From the NCBI GenBank assembly GCA_003023245.1, contig PXTR01000144.1, forward strand, positions 1 through 22,072: DNA of 22,072 nucleotides, read 5' to 3'. The notes under the pieces are model-generated. The model saw only the letters and a list, made by a program, of their open reading frames with translations. It was not told the origin of the DNA and ran no database searches. Positions 7,453 through 15,834 of this stretch are shown piece after piece. Within the stretch, counting starts at the first letter, position 1. Each line of letters opens with the position of its first letter. Position numbers and translations under genes: made by a program. This stretch comes from Bacteroidetes bacterium QS_8_68_15. Its GTDB lineage: Bacteria > Bacteroidota > Rhodothermia > Rhodothermales > Salinibacteraceae.

Positions 7453-9480
7453 ATGTCCGACTCGTCTGCCGACGTTGCTGCCTCCGAGGGGTCCGCTTCG
7501 GCGGACGCCCCGCCCGCCGCGATGGAGATGGGGGAGGCGAACCCCGGCAAAGAGGCCCCCGGCGGGGAGGCTCAGTCGTCGGCGCGCGCCGCCGGTCGCG
7601 AGGAGCAGGTGCTCAGCGGCATCGGGGTGGCGCCGGGCATTGCCATCGGGCCGGCCTGCCTGTACGCCGCCGACGCGCCGGAGGTGCAGGCGCGCTCGCT
7701 GGAGGAAGGGACGGTCGAGCAGGAGGTGGAGCGGTTCGAGGAAGCCGTCGAGCGCGCCGAGCACGAGCTGGAGACGGTCATCTCCGTCACGCGCCAGAGA
7801 CTGGGAGAAGACTCGGCGGGCATCTTCGAGGCGCAGCGCCTGATGCTGCGCGACGAGGCGCTCTACGAGGCGGTCGTCGAACACATCCGCTCCGACGCGG
7901 TCAATGCGGGATTTGCCATCGACGCGGTGCTGCGTCACCACCGCCAGCGCATGGAGGCGGGGCCGAGCGAATACCTGCGCGAGCGCGCCGCCGATCTCTC
8001 CGACGTGCAAAACCGCCTGATTCGCCACCTGCGGCGCGAGCACCTGTTGGCCAACGTCAAGCCCGGCAGCATCGTGTTTGCCGAGGACCTCAGCGCCGCT
8101 GACGTGGTGCTCTTCAGTCGGCGGCGCCTGCGCGGCTTTGCCATCGACCACGGCGGAGCCACCTCGCACGTCTCCATTATCGCTCGCGCGCTGGGGCTGC
8201 CCACCGTCGCGGGCCTCGGCGACGCCACCGACGCGGTGCGCAACGGCGACCCGGTGGTGCTCGACGGGCTGCGCGGGGAGGTGGTCGCGCGCCCCTCGGC
8301 GGCGCACCGCGAGCGCTACAAGCGCCAGCAGGCCGAGCAGAAAGACCTCGCCGGCCTGCCCTCCGAAACCGCCGACGGGACGCCGTTCACGCTCAGCGCC
8401 AACATCGAGTTTAGCCAGGAAGTGCGCCTCCTGGACGAATACGGGGCCGACGGCATCGGCCTGTTTCGCACTGAGATGCTCTTGATGATGAGCGGCGACG
8501 TGACGCTCTCGGCAGAGAGCACCTTCGAGACTTACAAAGACGTCGTGGAGCGCACCGCGCCGCAGACGACCACGCTCCGCCTGCTGGACCTGGGCGGCGA
8601 CAAGCTGCTGCCGCTGGCGCACCGCGAGGAAAACCCGTTCCTCGGCTGGCGCGGCATTCGCGTGCTCCTGGACAAGCCGGAGCTGCTCAAGACGCAGCTG
8701 CGCGCCATCTTGCGCGCCAGCGCGTTCGGCCCGGTGCGCATCCTCGTCCCGATGATTACGCACATGGACGAGGTGCACCGGGTGCGCTCGGCGCTCGAAG
8801 AGGTCAAGAGCGAGCTTCGCGCCGAGGGCCGCCGCTTCGATGACGACGTGCCGCTGGGGATCATGGTGGAAGTGCCCGCTGTGGCGCTGCGGGCAGGCAC
8901 CTTCGCCGAAGCGGTCGATTTCTTCTCCGTCGGCACCAACGACCTGACGCAGTACGTCCTCGCCACCGACCGGGGCAACGACCTGGTGGCCCGCGAATAC
9001 GACGAGTTTCACCCAGCGGTGCTGGCGATGATCAAGCGGGCCGCCAACGCCGCGCAGGCGGCGGACATCCCCATCAGCGTGTGCGGAGAGGTCGCCGGCG
9101 ACGCCCGCGCCACGCCGCTCCTGATTGGGCTGGGCATCGACGAGCTGAGCGCCTCGCCGACGTTCCTGCCCGAGATCAAGCGGGTGGTGCGCGCGGTCGA
9201 CCGATCGGAGACGCGCGCGTTGGCCGGCAGCGCCCTCTCGATGCACACCGCCGACGAGGTGACCGAGCTGGTCAACGACTGGATGCGCCGCCGCGCCGCC
9301 GACATCATGCGCTTTCTCGATCCCGAAGCCGAGGCGGACGACCTCGCCGCGGAAGAGGCGTTCGAGGAGGAGGCGGCGGCAATGGAGAACGACCGCAATT
9401 CCGCTTCCGCGCAGGATCTCACGGCCGAAGACGTGGATGCGGACCTGCCCGAGCCGGCCGGTGGAGCGGAAGGAGGGTAA
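7453..9480 (+). CDS. ptsI: Phosphoenolpyruvate-protein phosphotransferase (PTS Enzyme I)
   Basis: A 675-residue protein; classical Enzyme I has about 575. The core starts near residue 52 (VLSGIGVAPGIAIGPACLY). The phosphohistidine domain carries the active His239 in GGATSHVSIIARALGLPTVAG. The C-terminal PEP-binding barrel shows DGIGLFRTEMLLM, RLLDLGGDK, NPFLGWRGIRVLL, VGTNDLTQY and the catalytic Cys544 in CGEVAGD. It transfers phosphate from PEP to HPr to start sugar uptake or regulatory PTS cascades. Extra parts are an Ala/Ser-rich N-terminal extension of about 50 residues and an acidic tail of about 60 (EEAFEEEAAAMEND). There is no GAF domain, so it is not the nitrogen-type PtsP. No HPr or Enzyme II gene is nearby. 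ATG at 7453 chosen; a TTG at 7384 is in frame. Confidence 0.95.
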   Translation: MSDSSADVAASEGSASADAPPAAMEMGEANPGKEAPGGEAQSSARAAGREEQVLSGIGVAPGIAIGPACLYAADAPEVQARSLEEGTVEQEVERFEEAVERAEHELETVISVTRQRLGEDSAGIFEAQRLMLRDEALYEAVVEHIRSDAVNAGFAIDAVLRHHRQRMEAGPSEYLRERAADLSDVQNRLIRHLRREHLLANVKPGSIVFAEDLSAADVVLFSRRRLRGFAIDHGGATSHVSIIARALGLPTVAGLGDATDAVRNGDPVVLDGLRGEVVARPSAAHRERYKRQQAEQKDLAGLPSETADGTPFTLSANIEFSQEVRLLDEYGADGIGLFRTEMLLMMSGDVTLSAESTFETYKDVVERTAPQTTTLRLLDLGGDKLLPLAHREENPFLGWRGIRVLLDKPELLKTQLRAILRASAFGPVRILVPMITHMDEVHRVRSALEEVKSELRAEGRRFDDDVPLGIMVEVPAVALRAGTFAEAVDFFSVGTNDLTQYVLATDRGNDLVAREYDEFHPAVLAMIKRAANAAQAADIPISVCGEVAGDARATPLLIGLGIDELSASPTFLPEIKRVVRAVDRSETRALAGSALSMHTADEVTELVNDWMRRRAADIMRFLDPEAEADDLAAEEAFEEEAAAMENDRNSASAQDLTAEDVDADLPEPAGGAEGG

Positions 9481-9513
9481 GCGCCTGCGCCAACGTTATC
9501 CGGCGGCTCCCGA

Positions 9514-9532
9514 CCTTTCGTGAAATCCCCTT
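9514..9532 (+). repeat. 19-bp sequence shared with 18017-18035 (copy 1)
   Basis: CCTTTCGTGAAATCCCCTT here matches CCTTTTGTGAAATCCCCTT at 18017-18035 in 18 of 19 positions, same orientation. Here it lies 20 bp before the yqeY start codon. It may be a short dispersed repeat or a control element; two copies are not enough to say. Confidence 0.45.
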
Positions 9533-9551
9533 CGACATCCCGAAACGACGA

Positions 9552-9869
9552 ATGCTCAAAGAACGCATCGCCGAGGATCTCAAGACCGCCATGCGCAACC
9601 AGGACGAGGTGCGCCGGCGCACGTTGCGTTCGCTGCGGGCGGCGCTGCGCGAGAAGGAGCGCGCCGAGCTGGCGGTCATCGAGACGTACCTGCCGGAGCG
9701 CCTCTCCGACGAGGAACTCGAACGCGAGCTGCACGAGATCATCGAGCGCACGGGCGCGACCTCGCAGAACGACATGGGGCAGGTGATGGGCGAGGCCATG
9801 GAGCGCCTGCGCGGCCGGGTGCAGGGCCGCCGCGTGCAACAGCGCGTGCAGGAGATGCTGGGCGGGTGA
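9552..9869 (+). CDS. YqeY/GatB-YqeY family protein, internally shortened
   Basis: A 105-residue protein, while the family is usually about 145-150. Both ends match well: MLKERIAEDLKTAMRNQDEVRRRTLRSLRAAL at the start, and LAVIETYLPERLSDEELE followed by ATSQNDMGQVMGEAMERL toward the end. What is missing is the middle helical segment (in relatives the part around VLQKQAKQRR...AGREDLAEKE). The two halves join in frame at REKERAEL, where both flanks of the missing stretch normally carry an E-K-E motif. YqeY is a tRNA-amidotransferase-related protein with an ill-defined role. It lies 71 bp after ptsI on the same strand and could be co-transcribed. The family is clear; whether the shortened form folds is not. 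Confidence 0.85.
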   Translation: MLKERIAEDLKTAMRNQDEVRRRTLRSLRAALREKERAELAVIETYLPERLSDEELERELHEIIERTGATSQNDMGQVMGEAMERLRGRVQGRRVQQRVQEMLGG

Positions 9870-9873
9870 GGGG

Positions 9874-9966
9874 AGCCGTCAGCCCTCAGCTTTCAGCTCT
9901 TCAAGCCCAGAAGCACCGCGAGCGTATGACCTTCGGTTTCTGACGGCTGAAGGCCGACAGCTGATG
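9874..9966. terminator. Terminator-like inverted repeat between yqeY and moxR
   Basis: AGCCGTCAG (9874-9882) pairs exactly with CTGACGGCT (9940-9948), between two converging genes. Further related words surround it (CCTCAGCTTTCAGCTC on the left, GGCCGACAGCTGATG on the right, the latter reaching the moxR stop). The loop is about 57 bp and there is no T tract, so a simple intrinsic terminator is doubtful. It belongs to the word-like inverted repeats in this window. Confidence 0.4.
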
Positions 9967-9967
9967 C

Positions 9968-11077
<1,110 letters not shown>

Positions 11078-11090
11078 GGAGGAACGTATG

Positions 11091-11318
11091 GCGTATTGCG
11101 TAAAACGTAAGGGTGCCGGTCTACGTACGCTGGAATAGATATTCGAGCGTCAAGACTCCTGGAACGGCTTTGCCGATAGAATCCGAGCGCGAGCGAGTCG
11201 GCCTGCTGTGATTACGCGCCCTGACCGAAGTGAGCGCCCTGACCGAAGAGAAGGGGCCCCTGCGGGCCAGCACTGGTGCACTGCGGGCCAGCACTACAGC
11301 CTTTAGGTTGCAATACGC
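11091..11318. repeat. Inverted word pair bounding the moxR-surA intergenic region
   Basis: GCGTATTGC (11091-11099) is mirrored by GCAATACGC (11310-11318), each continued by similar ACGC/GCGT words (GTAAAACGTAAG left, ATTACGC right). The arms enclose about 210 bp that include dispersed repeat copy A. The exact arm is only 9 bp, so this pair alone is weak; its parallel with 3859-4086 and 21709-21970 is what makes it notable. Confidence 0.45.
11203..11312 (+). repeat. Dispersed intergenic repeat, copy A
   Basis: This 110-bp stretch is related to 21813-21950. The best blocks are 11227-11245 (19 of 19 identical to 21837-21855) and 11276-11312 (35 of 37 identical to 21914-21950). Copy A lacks about 28 bp present in the middle of copy B. 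It has internal duplications: CCCTGACCGAAG occurs twice, and CTGCGGGCCAGCAC occurs twice (around 11260 and 11281). No coding frame is convincing. Confidence 0.8.
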
Positions 11319-11327
11319 ATTACGCTC

Positions 11328-12737
11328 CTACCGCGCGCCCATCGACAGCGCGCCGGCCCCGTCGTCATCGCCGGTGCGCACGTCGACGTACACCTCGTCG
11401 CGCAACTTTTTGGCCCACCGCTGGTAGACGCGCTGCTTCTTTTCGCGGAGGGCGAAGTTCTTGATGCGAGCATAGTCCTGCTCGATGTTCATTCGGTGGC
11501 GCGGAGAACGATCGGTGAGCTTGACGATGTGGTAGGCGCGCTCGTTCTCCGAGCCCAGCAGGCGCACCTCCGTCGGCTGGCTCACTTCGCCGACGTCGAG
11601 GGTGTCGATCGTGTTGCGCCAGGACGGCCCCAGGACTTCGAGGCGGAGCGTGCTCTCCCCGGACTGCGCGGTGACGCGCCCGCCCTGGCTGGCGGACTGC
11701 TCTTCTTCGGAGTAGCGCCGCGCCATGAGGCCCAGCGGCACGCCCTGGTTGACCACCGAGTCGCGCACGGCCTTCAGAAAGGAGCGCGCCTCCTCGCCGG
11801 TGGAGGTGCTCTTGTCGATCTCGATGAGCACGTGGTTGAAATCGACGGTGTTGCCGGAGCGCTCGTTGACGCGCGCGACGTGGAAGCCGAACGGGGTCTC
11901 GAACACGTCGGAGATCTCTCCGACCGGCGCGCGCGAGACGACGGCCGCAAACGACGGCACCAGCTCGTCGAGGGACGTCTGGATGCGCCCGCCCTGCTCG
12001 GCGGAGCCGCTGTCGTCGGAATAGCGGCTCGCCAGCTCCTCGATGGGCACGCCGGCGCGGGCGGAGTCGCGAATGGCGGTGGCGACCTCGCGCGCCTGCT
12101 GCCGGGCCTCGGCGGTGGCCTCGGGGCGGCGCACCACGTGCGAAAGCTGCACCGACGCCGGGATAGTCGGCAGGGAATCTCGCGAGAGGTCCTCGAACCA
12201 CTCCCGCACCTCGGTCGGCGTGATGCGCACGTTGTTCAGGCGACGCTGGCGAAACTGCTGCGCCAGGAGCTGCTCGCGCACCTGACTTTCGAAGTTGGCC
12301 TTAATCTGGTTGATGCTTTTGCCGTAGGTCTGCTCCAGCGCCTCGCGGCCCCCGGCGCGCTGCGCCAGACGGCTAATGCGGCGGTCGAGGTACTGCTGCA
12401 CCTGCGCATCGGACACCGACAGCGTCGTGTCCTGCGCGGCCTGCGCGGCCAGCACCTTCTGGTCGATGCGTTGCTGCAAGACGCGGTCCCACAGCTGCTC
12501 GGCGGGCGGCACCCGGCCCTGCTGCTGCTGTCGCAGGCGTTGCCGCATCGCCTGCACCTGCTGCTCCACTTCCGAACGGAGGATGATGTCGTTCCCGACC
12601 ACCGCCGCAATTTCGTCCACCACGCGCTCTTCGGAAGAAGGGGACTCCTGCGCATGGGCGGGGGAGGAGGCGAGCAAGGCCGTTCCCAGCAGCAAAGCGA
12701 GCAGCGGGAGCCGGAGTGCGGAGAGAGAGGAAGGCAT
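11328..12737 (-). CDS. surA: SurA-like periplasmic peptidyl-prolyl cis-trans isomerase
   Basis: A 469-residue protein with a signal peptide (LRLPLLALLLGTALLASSPAHA). The SurA N-domain follows (VDEIAAVVGNDIILRSEVEQQV). Two parvulin domains come next: about 190-290 (VQLSHVV...GVPIEELASRYSDD...GGRIQTSL...PFGFHVARV) and about 295-400 (VDFNHVLIEI...LMARRYSEEEQSASQGGRV...AYHIVKLTD). A C-terminal helix region (YARIKNFALREKKQRVYQRW) completes the SurA layout. In the family, SurA escorts unfolded beta-barrel proteins, including LptD, through the periplasm. The start is the ATG at 12735-12737, just before the signal peptide; the frame is open further upstream without support. It is probably co-transcribed with the upstream lipoprotein foldase, 103 bp away. 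Confidence 0.93.
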   Translation of the reverse strand: MPSSLSALRLPLLALLLGTALLASSPAHAQESPSSEERVVDEIAAVVGNDIILRSEVEQQVQAMRQRLRQQQQGRVPPAEQLWDRVLQQRIDQKVLAAQAAQDTTLSVSDAQVQQYLDRRISRLAQRAGGREALEQTYGKSINQIKANFESQVREQLLAQQFRQRRLNNVRITPTEVREWFEDLSRDSLPTIPASVQLSHVVRRPEATAEARQQAREVATAIRDSARAGVPIEELASRYSDDSGSAEQGGRIQTSLDELVPSFAAVVSRAPVGEISDVFETPFGFHVARVNERSGNTVDFNHVLIEIDKSTSTGEEARSFLKAVRDSVVNQGVPLGLMARRYSEEEQSASQGGRVTAQSGESTLRLEVLGPSWRNTIDTLDVGEVSQPTEVRLLGSENERAYHIVKLTDRSPRHRMNIEQDYARIKNFALREKKQRVYQRWAKKLRDEVYVDVRTGDDDGAGALSMGAR

Positions 12738-12840
12738 GCAGGGAAAGGGAAACAAAGAAAAGAAACGGAGCCCGAAAGAAAGCAAATCGCTCGAAAGCAG
12801 CTGCAACGCCTGTTCACCGTTTCAACGTCCAGCCCAACGT

Positions 12841-13755
12841 TCATTGGCCCCTTTCCTCGAGCGCACCGCTTGCGCGAGCCTGGCTGCGGAGGCGTTCAAC
12901 TTGACGGGCATAGGTCTGTTTCCTGCGCCGCAGGAGGAGCCGCCGCCGAATCTCGTCTTTGACCCAGGCGAACTCCGGCACAGTGCCGGCCGGGACGCGC
13001 TCGACGAGCTGGAGCACGTGGAACCGCCCGCCGGCGCGGAAGACGGGGGCCGGCTCACCGGGGTCGAGGGCGGCGAGCTGCTCGCCGACGCCGGGCTGGT
13101 CGGCGAACAGCGACGGTTCGGCGCGGAGGCGCTCGGCGAGGCGGCGGGCGCGGCTCGTGTCGGCGGCGTATCGGCGCGTGAGCGCAGCCCACGTCGTGTC
13201 GGCGGTGTCTTGCTGCTGCTGCCCGCCTGCTCGCCGGAGGCGCCGGCGGGCGGTTTCGGCGTCCGCGGCCGCGGCGGTCGAAAGATGGCGCACGCGGACG
13301 TACGGCTCGGTGAGGCGCAGCGCCTGGCGGTGGCGCTGGTAATACGTCCGCATCGCTTCGGTGGAGAAGGTGTCGGCCGCTTCGTCGTAGAGCCGCCCGA
13401 CCAGCGCGTTGACCAGTACCGAGCGGCGGCTCGCTTCGAGGCGCGCGCTTACGGCGGAGTCGTCGGCTAGGCCGCGGCGTTGGGCTTCGCGGTAGAGCAG
13501 CGCCTCGGTCGTCCACTGCCGGATGACCTGGCGGCGCGCGGCGGCCGAGTCGGCACCGTCGGGAAGCGACGCGAGGGCGGCGCGCACCTCGGCGGGGCGC
13601 AGGTGCTGCTCGCCCACGCGGGCCACGTGATCCGGGGCCTCGGGTGCATCGCCGCAGCCCATGCCCGCGACGGCGGCGGTGACCGCGAGCAGCGCAAGCA
13701 GTCGGACGGAGGCGCCGCGGTGCTGCGCGAACGGCGGGAAGCGAGAGCCTAACAC
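12841..13755 (-). CDS. Parvulin-like (PpiC/SurA-N) lipoprotein foldase
   Basis: A 304-residue predicted lipoprotein. The signal [18 protein letters not shown] ends in a lipobox with Cys at about 34. The N-terminal SurA/PrsA-like helical part ([22 protein letters not shown]...[22 protein letters not shown]) is followed by a parvulin-like region ([21 protein letters not shown]...[13 protein letters not shown]...[19 protein letters not shown]). The usual GGDLGW-type motif is not recognisable, so isomerase activity may be lost and the protein may act as a chaperone. A basic C-terminal helix ends it. The start is a GTG at 13753-13755, since no ATG precedes the signal peptide. Upstream of surA on the same strand, it probably forms a two-gene foldase operon whose products serve outer-membrane protein folding. 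Confidence 0.82.
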   Translation of the reverse strand: MLGSRFPPFAQHRGASVRLLALLAVTAAVAGMGCGDAPEAPDHVARVGEQHLRPAEVRAALASLPDGADSAAARRQVIRQWTTEALLYREAQRRGLADDSAVSARLEASRRSVLVNALVGRLYDEAADTFSTEAMRTYYQRHRQALRLTEPYVRVRHLSTAAAADAETARRRLRRAGGQQQQDTADTTWAALTRRYAADTSRARRLAERLRAEPSLFADQPGVGEQLAALDPGEPAPVFRAGGRFHVLQLVERVPAGTVPEFAWVKDEIRRRLLLRRRKQTYARQVERLRSQARASGALEERGQ

Positions 13756-13840
13756 GATGCAGGCGAGAGGAAGGGGACCGAACGCTTACGCGAAAAGTAT
13801 CGTCCGGCTTGGGAGCGCGCAAGCGCGGCGGGCGAAGGAG

Positions 13841-13871
13841 CGGCCCGATGGGGCCGAAGTTGTTCTTTTTT
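13841..13871 (+). terminator. Hairpin plus T tract upstream of gltX
   Basis: CGGCCC (13841-13846), loop GATG, GGGCCG (13851-13856), then AAGTTGTTCTTTTTT (13857-13871). This is the shape of a Rho-independent terminator on the plus strand. There is no plus-strand gene just upstream, so it could be a leader attenuator of gltX, a block on antisense transcription from the lipoprotein promoter region, or chance. The rest of 13756-14043 holds no gene. Confidence 0.4.
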
Positions 13872-13883
13872 AAAGAAAGATCC

Positions 13884-13915
13884 TTTCCCGAATCCGCTCC
13901 CGCTGGCTACTTTTG
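13884..13915 (+). promoter_or_regulatory. Candidate Bacteroidota-type promoter for gltX
   Basis: TACTTTTG (13908-13915) fits the Bacteroidota -7 consensus TAnnTTTG. A TTTC at 13884-13887, 20 bp upstream, is one base off the -33 TTTG box. It would give a leader of about 120 nt before the gltX ATG. The match is short and rests on one site; whether this lineage uses that consensus is inference. Confidence 0.3.
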
Positions 13916-14043
13916 TCTGGCCGTATGCGTTCGATTTGACTGCAAGCCCCGTCGCCGCGCTTTGGCCGACAGCGCCGGAAGGCAAACGCCTCGGCAGGGC
14001 TGCGCCTTCGTTCCTTCCCGCACCTCCACGCCCCCGCACCCCC

Positions 14044-15558
14044 ATGACCGCTTCACGAGATGCCGACGCCGTGCGCGTGCGATTCGCCCCCAGCCCGACC
14101 GGTATGTTGCACGTCGGTGGGCTGCGCACGGCGCTCTACAACTATCTCCTCGCGCGCAAGCGGGGCGGCGCGTTTATCCTTCGCATCGAAGACACCGACC
14201 GCGAGCGCTTCGTCGAAGGAGCCGAGGACGACATTCGGAGCGCACTCGACTGGTGCGGCCTTTCCTACGACGAAGGCCCCGACGACGAAGGCCCCGAGGG
14301 GGAGGGCGGCGCGGTCGGGCCGTACCGCCAGAGCGAACGCTCCGAGCGCTACCGCCGCTACGCCGAGCAGCTCGTCGACGACGGCCGCGCCTACTATGCC
14401 TTCGACACGCCCGCCGACCTGGAGGCCATGCGTGCAGAGAAGCGCACCGAGGAGCAGCCGCAGCCCAAGTATGGCCCGCGCACGCGTCGCGAGATGAACA
14501 ACGCGCTCACCCTTCCCGAGGAGGAGACGCAGCAGCGTCTGGACGACGGCGCCCAGCACGTCATTCGCCTGAAGGTGCCGCGTGACACGGGGGTCAAGTT
14601 CACCGACGAGGTGCGCGGGAGCGTCTCCTTCAGCACCAACGACCTCGACGACCAGGTCTTGCTCAAAAGCGACGGGCTGCCGACGTATCACCTCGCCAAC
14701 GTCGTGGACGATCACGAAATGGGCATTACGCACGTCATTCGCGGGGAAGAGTGGCTCGCGTCCACGCCCAAGCACAAGCTGCTCTACGACGCCTTCGGGT
14801 GGGAAATGCCGCGCGTGGCGCACCTGCCGCTCATTATGAGCCCGTCGGGCGGGAAGCTCTCGAAGCGTGACGCTGACGCGCAGGGCGTCCCGGTGAGCGT
14901 GCACACCTACCGCGAGCAGGGCTACGAGCCGGAGGCGCTGCTGAACTTCATCGCGCTGATGGGCTGGAATCCGGGCACGAACGAAGAGGTGTTCTCCCTC
15001 GACGAGCTGGTCGAAGTGTTCAGCCTGGCGGACGTGTCGAAAAGCAGCGCGCAGTTCGACCTCGACAAGCTGAAGTGGTTTAACAAGCAGCACTTGCACC
15101 GCCTCGCGCCCGAGACGGTCGCCGCGCGCAGCCGCGAGGCCGTCGAAGCCGCGGGCTACGCGCCCTCCGACGACTACCTCACCGACGTGGCGGCGGTGAT
15201 GCAGGATCGCATCGCCTTTTCGGACGATCTCGCCACCGACGGGGCCTTCTTTTTCGAAGCGCCCGATGAGTACGAGGAGGAGGCCGTCGAGCAGCGCTGG
15301 AACGACGACTCGGGGGCGCTGCTGGCGGCGCTGGCGGACCGCTTCGAGCAGGCGGACCGCTTCGACGCGGACGCCGTCGAGGAAATGATGCGCGCCCTCG
15401 CCGACGAGAAGGAGGTGGGCGCCGGGCAGCTGATTCACCCCGCGCGCCTGGCCACAAGCGGGCGCAGCTACGGGCCGGGCGTCTTTTCGCTTCTGGCCGT
15501 GCTGGGCCGCGAGCGTTGCGTCCGCCGGATGCGCCGCGCCGTCGAAGTGCTCGGTTGA
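14044..15558 (+). CDS. gltX: Glutamyl-tRNA synthetase
   Basis: A 504-residue class I aminoacyl-tRNA synthetase of usual length (about 470-510). The N-terminus has [22 protein letters not shown], with the HIGH-type signature as HVGG (23-26). The second signature is KLSKR (271-275) in [14 protein letters not shown]. Between them are [12 protein letters not shown] and the glutamate-site stretch [28 protein letters not shown]. The helical anticodon-binding half (about 310-504) includes [15 protein letters not shown]. It charges tRNA-Glu with glutamate for translation and tetrapyrrole synthesis. An acidic insertion ([16 protein letters not shown]) near residue 80 and overall acidity fit a halophilic relative. 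The ATG at 14044 follows a C-rich leader without a ribosome binding site. Its stop overlaps a possible start of the next small gene. Confidence 0.97.
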   Translation: MTASRDADAVRVRFAPSPTGMLHVGGLRTALYNYLLARKRGGAFILRIEDTDRERFVEGAEDDIRSALDWCGLSYDEGPDDEGPEGEGGAVGPYRQSERSERYRRYAEQLVDDGRAYYAFDTPADLEAMRAEKRTEEQPQPKYGPRTRREMNNALTLPEEETQQRLDDGAQHVIRLKVPRDTGVKFTDEVRGSVSFSTNDLDDQVLLKSDGLPTYHLANVVDDHEMGITHVIRGEEWLASTPKHKLLYDAFGWEMPRVAHLPLIMSPSGGKLSKRDADAQGVPVSVHTYREQGYEPEALLNFIALMGWNPGTNEEVFSLDELVEVFSLADVSKSSAQFDLDKLKWFNKQHLHRLAPETVAARSREAVEAAGYAPSDDYLTDVAAVMQDRIAFSDDLATDGAFFFEAPDEYEEEAVEQRWNDDSGALLAALADRFEQADRFDADAVEEMMRALADEKEVGAGQLIHPARLATSGRSYGPGVFSLLAVLGRERCVRRMRRAVEVLG

Positions 15559-15752
15559 AGGTTTTTTGGGCCGAAGCGGGGTTGTCAGCAGGAAAAACGC
15601 TTGCTGTCGGTGGTCTGTGGTCGGCCGTTCTGCTGGTCGCGCTGGCGGGGTGCGGGGGGGCGGGCGAGCTGCCGCCGTGCGATGCGCCGGAGCGTGAGGC
15701 GAAGGCCCGCTCTGGGTCCGTCTCACGAAGCCCTACCACGACCGCCGCCTGA
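15555..15752 (+). CDS. Possible small lipoprotein
   Basis: A short frame encodes a credible lipoprotein signal: [24 protein letters not shown], with the lipobox LAGC, followed by about 30 mature residues ([19 protein letters not shown]) with no recognised domain. Starts are non-canonical: a TTG at 15555 overlaps the gltX stop codon, and another TTG at 15582 gives a better-proportioned signal peptide. It lies between gltX and the histidine kinase on the same strand. The lipobox after a Leu/Val/Ala-rich stretch is the only positive evidence, and GC-rich DNA can produce this by chance. Confidence 0.4.
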   Translation: MKVFWAEAGLSAGKTLAVGGLWSAVLLVALAGCGGAGELPPCDAPEREAKARSGSVSRSPTTTAA

Positions 15753-15834
15753 GCGTTCGGTGAACGGGAACGAAATTTGCCTTGAATCCGCCTCCCGTCT
15801 CGTTCGACGTATTGCCTCGGCTCTCACGCACCTC

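Noticed and set aside
7369..9246. 625-residue minus-strand frame opposite ptsI
   Set aside because: Antisense shadow; ptsI motifs and catalytic residues are unambiguous on the other strand.
14053..15726. 557-residue minus-strand frame opposite gltX
   Set aside because: Antisense shadow of a complete glutamyl-tRNA synthetase.
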